A DNA stretch of 64,000 bases from positions 22,018,501 through 22,082,500 of the forward strand of contig OY720097.1 of the NCBI GenBank assembly GCA_963082875.1, given 5' to 3'. The position numbers were made by a program, and so were the translations under genes. This document shows positions 45,101-54,513 of this stretch, piece by piece (position 1 is the first letter of the stretch; each line of letters begins with the position of its first letter). This DNA comes from Corella eumyota. Lineage: Eukaryota > Chordata > Ascidiacea > Phlebobranchia > Corellidae. The notes under the pieces were generated by a model. That model did not search any database and was not told the origin of the DNA. It worked only from the letters and a program-made list of their open reading frames with translations.

Positions 45101-48100
45101 GACCTCTTCCTCGTCCAATCGGGCTTTCTGATTCTAAAAAAATGATATGTTATGACGTCATATGATATGACATCACAAAAAATACTAAAATGACATAACA
45201 TTTTAAAAATCACTTAAGTAATAAGAGTAATAATAAAAACAAAATGCCAATTATAAAACTTAAACCTATTCTACGACGTCACTAATCGTTGACGTAATAG
45301 TTTGGCGTCACGGCACTAATATGACGTCACATAGTGATGACGTAGTTACCTCCAAACGGTCGAGTTCAGTTTTTAATTTATTTAACTCGTCGACTTTCTT
45401 AGTGCGTTTAAGAATACTTGATTCAAGTTTTTGTTTTCGTTTGGGGCCAACTATTTTGTATTTTCCAATACTTTGTTGAGCTCTAGAGTGTAGAAAAAAA
45501 GATTTTTAATCATTTAGAATTTAAATACAGTTTATTCGTATTTTTGACGAATTCGCACTAATGATTGGCAGCGTTGCGTAGTGGTCACAACACTTCCCAT
45601 GAGGTTCTAAGTTTGATCCCCAGTAATCTCATGATGTAGCGCCCTTAAGTAAGGCGCTATAAAAGGTATGAACTCCTGCTGAGTCAGCACTTAATCAGCA
45701 GCTTAATTACCAGGCAATTATAATCTATAATATTCCAAACTGCCACAGGCAACTCGAGACTGGGTCGGGGTAACCAATGTTACTCTATGTTTAAGTCGCG
45801 CATTCGACTTTTCCACATCAAAGATAAAGATATATACAAAAAAAGCACAGTTAGACTGACAAGTTAGTTATAGTTACCATTTGTCTTTGTGATTATTAAG
45901 GTTAGTGGAATTAGACACTTAAGCAGGATCCAACAGTACATAACAATTTTAAAAAAATTAAATATTTAATAAATTAAATTGTTTTATTTTTCTTGCATCT
46001 TAAATTGTATAAATCTATTAATTTCAACATTTACGTTTTAATAGCCGTTTCAGCGTAGTGAATATTTGATTTGCATTCCTCATAAGTTCTTCGAATAAGA
46101 TCAATTCTGTCAGTACATTGTGTATATACCTCACTGAAGTTACTTGTTGTTATTGCGTGCTGTCGTGAAGCGATTTCTTCAACTAATAAATCTCTGCCTC
46201 GCACTGTCCGCCTGTTGGGTTTAAATGTTAAAAGTTGTTTTATAAATATATCTTTATCCTCGATGTGAGAAGGTCGACTTTACGACCTAAACATAGAGTA
46301 ACATCAGTTACCCTGACCCAGTCTCGAGTTGACTTTGCTAGTTGGCATATTACAGATATGTTTAAAGTGGGTTGTTTAAAGTTGTTTAGGCTATTATTTC
46401 GGATTTTTTTTGTATATTTATTTATCCTTGATGTGGGAAAGTCGAATGCGCGACTTAAACATAGAGTAACATCAGTTACTCCGACCCAGTCTCGAGTTGC
46501 CTGTGACAGTTTGGGATATTATAAAATGTAATACCCGATAATTATGCTGCTGATTAAGTGTTGGCTCAGCAGGAGTTTATACCGTTTATAGCGCCCCTCT
46601 ACTCAAGGGCGCTACAGCATGAGAGCAGTAGGAATCAAACACAAGACCTTATGTGGTGACTCACACCTTATACAGCCACAGCGCTGATAAAAAATAAAAA
46701 ATTTAATTAATAAAATTGTTTAAAAAAATAAATATTCCACCTCATTTGGTGTTCCATCGATCTTAAAATTTTTCTTTTTTCGTTTAAATCTTGTTCAGTA
46801 TCCACCAACTTTCGTCGGTCCTGAATATTTTCAAATTGTTGCTCGAATCTAAACCACAATAAATTATTAAAATGTTTATTTAATATTGAATTTAGTATTT
46901 GTAGTTTACTGTTCTTCCAAAAAACCTAAAACAATGAATTGTAAGAACCATAAAAAAATAAAAGCAGTACCCTATTCGTTAATATTGCCAAAATATTAAT
47001 AAACAGTTTTTAAAAAACGTAGTAATTATACAGTTTTGCTATGGTATATAGGTATAAGTTTATATATATAAATTTATAAAAGACTATTCAAATTAAATGT
47101 TTCTTAAAATGTAAAAATTAATTTTTTAAATTATATTTTACGTTATTCACATAGTATTTAAACATATAATATTATATAAAACCTTTAAGAAATATATGTA
47201 AAGTTAAAAATACTTCAATAAAATAGCAACTCAAGACTTATCATAGGCTTAAGCTTAAGCGCAAAACATAGCAAACCATTCCCGCGGCAAAAGCACAAAA
47301 ACGCGAAGGCAAAAAAAGGTTTTAAGCGAAGCACAAATTTTAAAGTAAACCATAAAGCTACAGTATAGGCTGAGTTAATTAAATCTAAAATTTAAACAAC
47401 AACTTTAACTTATATTATCACATTAACACAAGTTATATCATCTACCATAATACATAGTAAAACATTAATAGTTAAAGCTTTCTTAGTTATACACATTCAG
47501 TCACTAAACTTCAAATAAACTGACTAAAACTAAACTATAAACGTAACCAAAAATCTAGTAACATAAAATATTAACACCGTCTTAATTGTACAAAATATTA
47601 TTCACTTATATAAATTCATATATTCAAGTTTAACTGCAAAATTAATATTTAGATTTAGACTAAAATGATTAATAACCATATATATGGCCATAAAACTCAA
47701 AGACCGCTTCTATCTATCTAACCCATATACTTTAATAAACGGCGGATATATATCATATTAGTATACACAAAAACTTAACCATAAGACGCTATTCTTTCTT
47801 AAAATATTGTACAACAATAATAACACACTGACTTAATATAAACTGCACACAAAATAACCTAAAACTCTGCATTTAAAAGCGCTTCCAAAACTTTATGAAA
47901 AATAGGGCTAAAACTGAGTAAAAATCTTCTAACTAGTATATAACAACCTACTTTGAATTAAAATGGGAATGTGCCTCCCAATTTGCAGTTGGGAGGCCCC
48001 ACAGTAACTGCCTAAGAATAGAACATCATAAAGAAAAATTTAGCCCAGCTTAAACTAAAATCTTAACGTTTGTGGTGACGCGTAATTTTATAAAAAAAAT

Positions 48101-51000
48101 TGTGGTAATGCTCAAAGTTATTTTATTAAAACTTTAATTAGAAATAATATTTAATTAAAAATTAAAGATTTTGGATATTTATAAACTTATTAAAAAAAAC
48201 TTATACTTTTGACATTGAAATTTTTAAAAAAAGCAAAATTTGACCTTGCATGTAACCTCCACTGAAATGAAAGCATAACCATGTTATGTAAAGTCTCATG
48301 CACGCTTGGTAAAATTGATATAATTGGAAATCTTTTTTCCGCTTCTGAATGATTAACGTTATCCAAATATACCACGTTATTGTCGGATAATAATCTTTCA
48401 CATTTCGACTTTAAATTAAAAAAAAATTAAAAAGTTAAAATTGATAAATTAAAATATTGTCATATATTTAAAAAGAGTACAGTGCTCACCGCTTTTATAT
48501 TGTAGTGCCCTTGAGTAAGACGCTATAAATAATACGAACTTCTGTTGAGCCAGCACTTAATCAGCAGCTCAATTATCGGGCAATTATAATCTATAATATC
48601 CCAACCTGCCACAACTAACTCGAGACTGGGTTGGGGTAACAAATGTTAATCTTCACTGGCATTTTTAACTTAAACTTAATAACGTAATTATTAAAAAATA
48701 ATGTGCTCTTCTAAACGAATTTTTTTTAAACATATACATAAGTTATATAAAAAGAATATTAATAATAAATAAATAATTAAGTAATTATTAAAATAAAAAA
48801 TCGAATATTTATAAAAAAAATATTTATTGAGCAATTTTACCTTTAATTGCTTCATCTGACTTCTCACATTTTCTAAATCTTGATTACTAGCATGAGCGGT
48901 TGCATAATGGGATTGCAAAGGTCGTAAAATATATTCAACAAATCTTGTTAACAAAGTCCCATAGAAATCGATTCGATGCAGAAACATTTTAACGCCCCTA
49001 GTGGCCGCATTTTCAGTACGAACTTCACTAGCATTAGTTTCAGAATTTCTCTAAAAATGTTTAAAATAAACAATCCTTTAATACATTGTACAGCTAGCAG
49101 CACAAAAGGTTTTTAGTTCAAGTCTCGCAAAAACTTTAACTCTGGGGTTTTTCCGCCCAGCAGCGTGGTATAGTTGTCAAAACACTTGGCTTTACTACAT
49201 GAGGTCCTGGGTTCGATCCCTTATGCTTTAGCGCCCTTAAATAATGCGCTTTAAACGGTGTGAACTACTGCTAAACAATTGATCAGCAGCTTAATTATCA
49301 GGCAATTATAATCAATAATATCCCAAACTCCCAAAATCAACTTGAGACTGGGTCAGGGTTACAAATGTTACTCTATGTTTAGGTCGTGAAGTCGACCTTT
49401 CCACATCAAAGATAAATAAATAAAAAAAGGAAAAACTTCCTAAACATTGTTGTACTATTGCATTTTTTTTTATAATTATTTTTTTTCGTTGTGGGACCTA
49501 AACATAAAGTAACGTGAGTTACCCCAAACTAATGTTACTTTATGTTTAGGTCCCACAACGAAAAAAAATAATTATGAAAAAAAACGCAATAGTACAACAA
49601 GTTTTTTATCAATATTAAAAACAAGTACAATTGAAACTTTAATCACTTATCAAAACGTTAAAACTCTTTAATAAAATCAATCAAGACTTGTACCTTTACT
49701 TCCCATGCGAACCACTGTCTAACACAACGAATACTATCACAATTCTTGTACTCCAAAAAATATTGCCTTCTTCTTTGTGCAATGGCGTTTAATGACCTTC
49801 CAACTTCTTCTAAAGTGTGTTTACCCGATTTCGATTTCTCCTTCATTAGAATAGTGCGGTAAACATGTTCTTGTGCTTGTACTTGAATGTCGATCTCACT
49901 CATTTCGCGAACTTCTGGAATTGGTTCAGGGTCCTAAGTTTAAAAACGTAATTCATAAATTAAAAAAAAAATTTTTTTTGTTATATATCTTTACCCTCGA
50001 TGTGGGAAAGTCGAATGCGCGACTTAAACATAGAGTAACATCAGTTACTCCTACCCAGTCTCAAGTTGCCTGTGGCAGTGTGTGGTGTAGCAAGTGTTCT
50101 TCTTACCACTACACCACGCTGCCGCTGCCGGTTGTTGTTACACTAAAAGTGGTATCCGCAAAGGGTCTTACTAATTACCACATAAAATAACATAGGACCA
50201 CACAGAAAGTGACTATTTGTCACACAGAACCACACAAACTCGTTGACTGTTTATTCGGGAATACCGACCTTCAAATACTGACATTGGGACACTTTTTATT
50301 AACTCCAACCCCAACCATTTTTTTGGAAATGCTTTTAGTTGCCCTTAATACAAAAAACAGTCTACGCGATTTCTGCATTTTATATTTTCTTTTATGATAA
50401 AAGTGCTACTTTGTATGGCTTGTATGTCATATGGCCTGTGTAGTCGTATGAAGTAAATAGTAGGACTGTCCCGCAATATACCCTAAAACTATTTGACTTA
50501 ATATACAAATACCCAAAAACAAAGTTTCGAAACAAGTTTTTCTAAAATTAAAGTCAGCCTTTTTTTCTTGAAATTCAAATAATTTCTTACAGAAGAAATT
50601 CAATAAAAATGTCACATTTTCAGTAAAATAGAATTTTTGACATATTGTTTTAGGCCAAATGTCTTTTTAGTCAAATAGCTCTCGATTAAATGACAATAAA
50701 CTATTAATATTAGATCATAAAAATTACAAAAAAAATTCCTTATTTTTACACAACCGATAAATGTATCTAAACTAGTTAAGTAGATGTTGCACACTTTATA
50801 CTTAAGCTTACTAATAAATATTTTAAAATGTCGATATAAATATAATTCTATATTACAAATTTAACTTACACAGTCAAAATAAAACCATATCTATTAAAGA
50901 TAGCATGGGGTACACAGTCAACCATACAATACACAAACGTAAATCTTTATTACTTCACCTCTTCTCCATTATCACTGCTTTTATTTTCATCCAACTTCAT
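42184..51000 (-). CDS. coiled-coil protein with a C-terminal catalytically dead caspase fold
   Basis: Eleven exons join in phase to 771 residues: 51000-50959, 49933-49694, 49050-48841, 48408-48245, 46848-46741, 46211-46035, 45482-45350, 45133-44957, 44210-44082, 43582-42775, 42311-42184. Residues 1-14 are acidic; about 15-460 are charged, mostly helical and coiled-coil-like (FEQQFENIQDRRKLVDTEQD; LEKQKNDLKLSYEDAMEQ). Residues about 461-729 match caspase p20 and p10: KGVAMVIC, LSASAMKNNI, DGSVVRVSDFLQHFANVRCP, KPKIFLF, then DDYMVARIMFEDDV and TPWFVNTMVKVL. The catalytic His (SHG) is Ala569 in VVAQANEHG; the catalytic Cys (QACxG) is Arg612 in FILRVT. An Asn/Lys-rich insert (43435-43490) replaces the loop near the S1-pocket Arg. 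Inferred role: scaffold or decoy regulator of caspases or adaptors, by analogy with cFLIP. No ortholog is recognised. The start is tentative: exon 1 codes for only 14 residues. Confidence 0.82.
42424..42726 (-). mobile_element. SINE-A copy in the last intron of the pseudocaspase gene
   Basis: Full-length, same strand as the gene, diverged; contains a short internal repeat of GTAACAACCGTTACCCC. It ends 48 nt from the exon 10 donor. Confidence 0.88.
43705..43864 (-). mobile_element. SINE-B copy
   Basis: Inverted: AATCACCTTAAAGTATTTTA, GAGTGTGCTATTGTAATG, then GTGCGACTTAAACCCGAAAC; head truncated. In intron 9 of the pseudocaspase gene. Confidence 0.6.
43866..44050 (-). mobile_element. SINE-B copy
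   Basis: Directly follows the previous copy: AAGAGTGTGCTGTTGTGACG, CTGTAAAAGCTGAGCTCATT, then the head with TTGGACTTCAATCCG and CCGGTATCCCACACTA. Confidence 0.65.
44318..44400 (-). mobile_element. SINE-B head fragment
   Basis: Inverted tRNA-like head (TTGACGCGACTCGAACCTGA, AACCTTCTGGCC), without its own tail. In intron 8. Confidence 0.55.
44404..44925 (-). mobile_element. SINE-B copy interrupted by SINE-A
   Basis: The tail half (TTTTCCGTATCACCTTAAGG, GGCAAGGGTGTGCAGTTGTA, GCGTTTTAAGCTATCT) lies at 44404-44511 and the head half (GGGCAAATAGTGTGCTATTA, GTGCGACTCGAACACAGAAC) at 44820-44925, in the order of one inverted SINE-B. Between them sits a complete SINE-A. Confidence 0.65.
44512..44809 (-). 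mobile_element. SINE-A copy nested in SINE-B
   Basis: Complete inverted copy from T-run/TGTATATATT to CACGCTACCGGTT inside a SINE-B element. Confidence 0.9.
45567..45844 (+). mobile_element. SINE-A copy in intron 6 of the pseudocaspase gene
   Basis: Sense copy from GGCAGCGTTGCGTAGTGG to the A-run; lacks part of the tRNA anticodon-arm region. Confidence 0.9.
46242..46350 (-). mobile_element. SINE-A tail fragment
   Basis: Inverted 3' part: TATCTTTATCCTCGATGTGA, GTTACCCTGACCCAGTCTCG. In intron 5, 31 nt from exon 6. Confidence 0.8.
46404..46690 (-). mobile_element. SINE-A copy in intron 5
   Basis: Nearly full-length inverted copy; the head is decayed (ACAGCCACAGCGCTG). 50 nt from the exon 5 donor. 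Confidence 0.88.
46860..48230. other. intron 4 of the pseudocaspase gene, no inner gene seen
   Basis: Long AT-rich intron. The only structure noticed is a perfect 9-bp stem with a 7-nt loop (GCCTCCCAA TTTGCAG TTGGGAGGC) at 47973-47997, GC-rich against the background. Confidence 0.45.
48503..48656 (+). mobile_element. SINE-A body fragment in intron 3
   Basis: Sense fragment from TAGTGCCCTTGAGTAAGACG to GGGGTAACAAATGTTA; head and tail missing. Confidence 0.8.
49158..49430 (+). mobile_element. SINE-A copy in intron 2
   Basis: Full-length sense copy: CAGCAGCGTGGTATAGTTG, GTCCTGGGTTCGATCCC, ending in an A-rich tail. Confidence 0.9.
49447..49600. repeat. 154-bp near-perfect palindrome
   Basis: The left arm runs TTGTTGTACTATTGCATTTT, a T-rich stretch, TCGTTGTGGGACCTAAACAT, AAAGTAACGTGAGTTACCCC; the right arm is its reverse complement with only a few mismatches, with a very short centre near 49524. 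The inner parts resemble the SINE-A 3' region (GGGACCTAAACATAAAGTAAC), so this may be a foldback of two SINE tails. It lies in intron 2 of the pseudocaspase gene, just right of a SINE-A copy. Confidence 0.85.
49976..50133 (-). mobile_element. internally deleted SINE-A copy
   Basis: Tail and 3' body (TATCTTTACCCTCGATGTGG to AAGTTGCCTGTGGCAGT) join directly to the head (GTGTGGTGTAGCAAGTGTTC to CGCTGCCG), skipping the central body. The terminal GCTGCC is duplicated. Confidence 0.85.
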
Positions 51001-51610
51001 CTTTTAATCTAGTTTTAAGACCTTGTCGTACAAAATACTTTTCTACAAATTCATGTTAGGCTTAACCCAGCTTAAATTCTACAAAACATCAACATAAACG
51101 GTTGAGTTAACGTAAAAACTAGTTGACAACTGTCGCCTAATAACTTGAATAAAGCTAGTTGTAGTGCCACTTAAATTACGTGTACAACTGACGCTAAGTT
51201 GTAAACTATTTAACAAGCTTAGCGTTATCTACATGACATGTAGTATTTGTTTAAAAAATTACTTTTAAAACGATTTTTAAAACTTAATTTTAACAAAGTT
51301 TTTACTCCAAAATATAAACTGGTTTTAATACAGTCTTTAGTTTATAGAATAATTAATCTTTTGTTGGTGAAGCAATACTAGAATTCAAAAACAATTCCTA
51401 TTTTGTTTGAATTTTCTTAATCAATTGTTGAAATGTGTAACCAACACTTTAGTGTAAGCAAAGAAACTCAATACTTTTGAGTGGATCACGTGGTACACGT
51501 CATTGTTTTTTATTGTTGCGTCATTAATTAACGTCAAAGAAGTTTGTTTGGACGTTAAAAATTGCCAAAACAAGTCGCCAAAGAAGAAATAAAGGTTACG
51601 AAAATGAAAA

Positions 51611-51800
51611 AAAAAGGAGTAACATTTGTTACCCCGACCCAGTCCTGGGTTGCCGTTGTTAATTAGAAATATTATTAATCATAGTTGCCCAAAAACTAAC
51701 CTGCCAATAGTTTTTAAGTTATCAGCGCCTTACTCAAAGACTATACACTATAGAAGCATTGGAAATCAAACCTATAACCTCATGTAGTGTTGTGGTATTT
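51611..51800 (-). mobile_element. decayed SINE-A copy
   Basis: GAGTAACATTTGTTACCCCG, GACCCAGTCCTGGGTTGCC, CAGCGCCTTACTCAAAG and ATAACCTCATGTAGTG in inverted order; tail and head ends lost. Confidence 0.7.
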
Positions 51801-51875
51801 TTTTTTTTTGGCACGTAAAGTAGCAGTACGCATAACTACGCAAAAACAAACAAAAATATTAAAAATACATTATAA

Positions 51876-52145
51876 CTATTCAAACAAGAAATTTTTCCCA
51901 TCAAATACAGGTTCATGTTGTTGTAAATTATGATCAATTTCAAGCCAACCTTTTAAAAAATGCGTTCTTAATATATTATTTTTAATTGCTATGTGTTTTT
52001 CATTTTGGCGGACTTTTAAAATTTCTTTTTGTAGCAACAACAGCGTCGGTATTTGCTCTGCGTATTTGCACTTATATATAATAAAACGAGCACATAACAA
52101 TATACAATTTAATAAGCAAAAGTTTCTATTTACTCCGAAAAGCTG
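51876..52145 (-). mobile_element. LINE-like C-terminal remnant
   Basis: A minus-strand frame encodes LLCARFIIYKCKYAEQIPTL, QKEILKVRQNEKHIAIKNN and HFLKGW. This resembles the short conserved C-terminus after the reverse transcriptase of many LINE elements (a hydrophobic, Ile-Tyr-Lys-x-Lys pattern, then Glu-Lys-x-Ile-Ala-x-Lys-Asn-Asn and a Trp). No reverse transcriptase domain is attached, so this is a 5'-truncated insertion if correct. Recognition is by pattern memory only. Confidence 0.4.
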
Positions 52146-52340
52146 TTCTTTTACATTTAAAATAATCGGTAAACGTGTTGTGGTAACAAAAACAACTACT
52201 TTAACACCCCGTCGGGCACTCCCTAGCGGTTTTCGGCTGGTAATTATACATCCGATAAATGACGCAACATTGATTCACTCAAGCGAATTATGATTCAGCT
52301 GTTTGTTTTTATTTACAAACCGGCTTTCACAATATTTAGG

Positions 52341-52358
52341 TTTTTTTACTGAGTTTAG
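52341..52358 (+). promoter_or_regulatory. possible spliced-leader acceptor upstream of UBAC1
   Basis: A T-rich run followed by TTTAG ends 10 nt before the UBAC1 ATG. The gene has no introns and no visible 5' exon, so this acceptor-like site suits trans-splicing of a leader, known in ascidians. Inference only. Confidence 0.35.
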
Positions 52359-52368
52359 AATATTAAAA

Positions 52369-53517
52369 ATGGATTTAAAGTCAAGTATTTTATCAAGCTC
52401 ACATACAAAGACACCAACCTTGTTTTCGATGAATGTTAGTGACTTGTACGGCAACGATTCGGTTGTCAACATTTCAAAAGAAACTTCAGTCGACCAAATT
52501 AAAGAAATCGCAATCAAACTGCTAAGCTCTGACTCGGAAAGTAACAGTAATTTCTCCCTATATCGTCTAGTACTGGTTAATAACACACCACGTACGTTAT
52601 GTGATGATAAAACAGCGAAGCAAGAAGATTTGGCTGAAGGTGACTGCGCTTTATTGATAAAAAGTCCTAACGCGAAACCAGTTAGCTCATTGGTTAAAGA
52701 CGCGGTGACGTCACATGAAGGCCCGTCGGCAGCTGCGATTAAAAGGGCAACTGAGGGTTTACCTGTTCATGATGAAGGATCTGAGGTTGATGTTCCAAAA
52801 AGAATCTCCCCCGATTTACAAACATCATCCCCTCTTCATGTTGAACAAACGTTACGTAAAGTCCTACTCGCCTTACTTGAGCTATCTTACAAATTCATGC
52901 ATTTCGATAAAGATGTAACAACAAAACCACAACTTCCACAAATTGAACCCGAACAGTTAAAACAACTTACTGACATGGGGTTTTCGGTAGCACACGCTAC
53001 CCATGCATTTAGGGTTAATAATATGAATAGCAGTCAAGCAATGGAGTGGATTCTAACACATCCAGAACCGGAAGTTGTGGACGAAGCTATGGATACATCC
53101 CAACAATCAAGCAGCGGGATTCAAACTCGGACACGTTCGTTTAAACCAAACCCAAAACACCTCGCAACATTAATGGACATGGGTTTTAGTAAAGAAGATA
53201 GCACAAGGGCGCTTAAGGTCAACGGTAACAACCCTAACCGAGCATGTGAATGGTTGCTAAGCGACCAGAAAGATGAAACTGTGTCCGATTCAGACGAGCC
53301 TTTAAGTCCTGAGAGTGATTTATATAAAGCTTTGTTATCCAACCCCACAATTCACGTGGGGCTTCATGATAAGAAAGTATTAGAAGCTCTTGAGGATATG
53401 GTCGAGAATCCGTGGAGAAGAAACAACTGGGCGTACGAAGGAGCTGTCGGGAATGTGATTTTACAAATTCTTAAACTATATAACAAATATTCAACCACAA
53501 CTCCTCCTCCTAACTGA
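52369..53517 (+). CDS. UBAC1: UBAC1 (UBA domain-containing protein 1)
   Basis: Intronless frame of 382 residues matching UBAC1/KPC2 (405 residues in human). UBAC1 is the adaptor subunit of the KPC ubiquitin ligase that, with RNF123, targets p27Kip1 and NF-kB p105; its UBA domains bind ubiquitin chains. Seen here: ubiquitin-like region (about 1-100, ending CALLIK), first UBA (about 194-233, LKQLTDMGFSVAHATHAFRV), second UBA (about 263-298, LATLMDMGFSKEDSTRALKV), and a C-terminal STI1-like region (about 314-365, SDLYKALLSNPTIHVGLHDK, ALEDMVENPW). The frame stays open upstream of 52369 but has no ATG, so this Met is the start. Vertebrate UBAC1 has many introns, so intron loss or retroposition is implied. 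Confidence 0.94.
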   Translation: MDLKSSILSSSHTKTPTLFSMNVSDLYGNDSVVNISKETSVDQIKEIAIKLLSSDSESNSNFSLYRLVLVNNTPRTLCDDKTAKQEDLAEGDCALLIKSPNAKPVSSLVKDAVTSHEGPSAAAIKRATEGLPVHDEGSEVDVPKRISPDLQTSSPLHVEQTLRKVLLALLELSYKFMHFDKDVTTKPQLPQIEPEQLKQLTDMGFSVAHATHAFRVNNMNSSQAMEWILTHPEPEVVDEAMDTSQQSSSGIQTRTRSFKPNPKHLATLMDMGFSKEDSTRALKVNGNNPNRACEWLLSDQKDETVSDSDEPLSPESDLYKALLSNPTIHVGLHDKKVLEALEDMVENPWRRNNWAYEGAVGNVILQILKLYNKYSTTTPPPN

Positions 53518-54513
53518 AATAACTGTTTTAATAAATTATTTTTATCGAGGTTTTAGTATTCGAATACATTTTAAAAGTCGTTACAAACATTTTTTTTCCA
53601 TTTTTAAAAGAGCTATCAAAATGTTAATAACGGAAAAATGTTTTTTTGTAACTTGAATTATTATTAAAATATTCGTTTTTTGTACAATTTGGCAATTCTG
53701 CTTTATATTTACAGTTATTAAAAGTTTCTTAAAATAAAAATATTTAAAAGAAGTCAAGATATAGTTTTTAATTTGCACAAATAAACCGACTACACATTAC
53801 AAAATATAACTAAGACAACATTTTTAACTTGAAAGTGCATACAATGTGCAATCACTAATTACACTCTTGTTTATAAATTATTGTTTATAAATTATGTTTT
53901 GTAAATTTGTAAAAAGAATAGTTAGAAAAATTCTTAATTTTAATACAACAATTTAAATACATACATACAGATTATATTTATTTTCATATATTTAAAATAA
54001 AAAACAAACAATTATATATACTGTTTTGAATAAAAGAACTTTAAAATAATTAAATAAAAACCCCTTTTTCAGCACTCTATAAAAGTACATCATATAAATA
54101 AGGCACTTAATAACACCACCTTCTGTTTTGATAATATTAAACAAAAACAATAATAAACATATAATATGATCAACAACATTAAAGTAAAAATAAAAACAAA
54201 ATATATTGTTTATTAAATGGCTTTGTAAAACTAAAAGATATATTTTTGTTTATTAAAAGATTTTAAAACACATTGTTTGCACATTTATTTAATATTTGAA
54301 TAAGTTATTATTAAATGAAATTTTTTAGGCCTTATATTAAATAAAATTAAACATCTTCAGAAAATAGTTAACAAACCCACACTGTATTGGGCAGAAATTA
54401 CCCAAAATAAAACTTAAAAAACAGCAATCTAATATAACCTATTAAAATATATATCCTAAAATAATATATTTGCAAAAAAGACATATCTACGACCCAGTTT
54501 TATAGCTTTAAAA
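53518..54513. other. convergent 3' flank, UBAC1 / TMEM248
   Basis: AT-rich spacer between two genes ending towards each other. A TTTATT at 54209 (AATAAA on minus) could end TMEM248. No gene or repeat copy recognised. Confidence 0.5.
53530..53535 (+). terminator. poly(A) signal of UBAC1
   Basis: AATAAA 12 nt after the stop codon. Confidence 0.5.

Larger units (their letters stand above)
51001..52368. other. divergent region, pseudocaspase gene / UBAC1
   Basis: The starts of the two genes face away from each other. It contains a decayed SINE-A (51611-51800) and a LINE-like fragment (51876-52145). Promoter elements were not recognised. Confidence 0.5.

Noticed and set aside
47973-47997. Stem-loop as a microRNA precursor
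   Set aside because: A 9-bp stem is far too short; kept only as a note in the intron entry.
48200-48240. Alternative donor GTATAAG for exon 4 of the pseudocaspase gene
   Set aside because: It looks stronger by consensus but puts exon 5 out of frame with early stops; the GCAAG|GTCAAA donor at 48245 keeps the frame.
52303-52368. N-terminal extension of UBAC1 starting at 52303
   Set aside because: The codon there is TTG; the first ATG is 52369, and the acceptor-like TTTAG falls inside the supposed extension.
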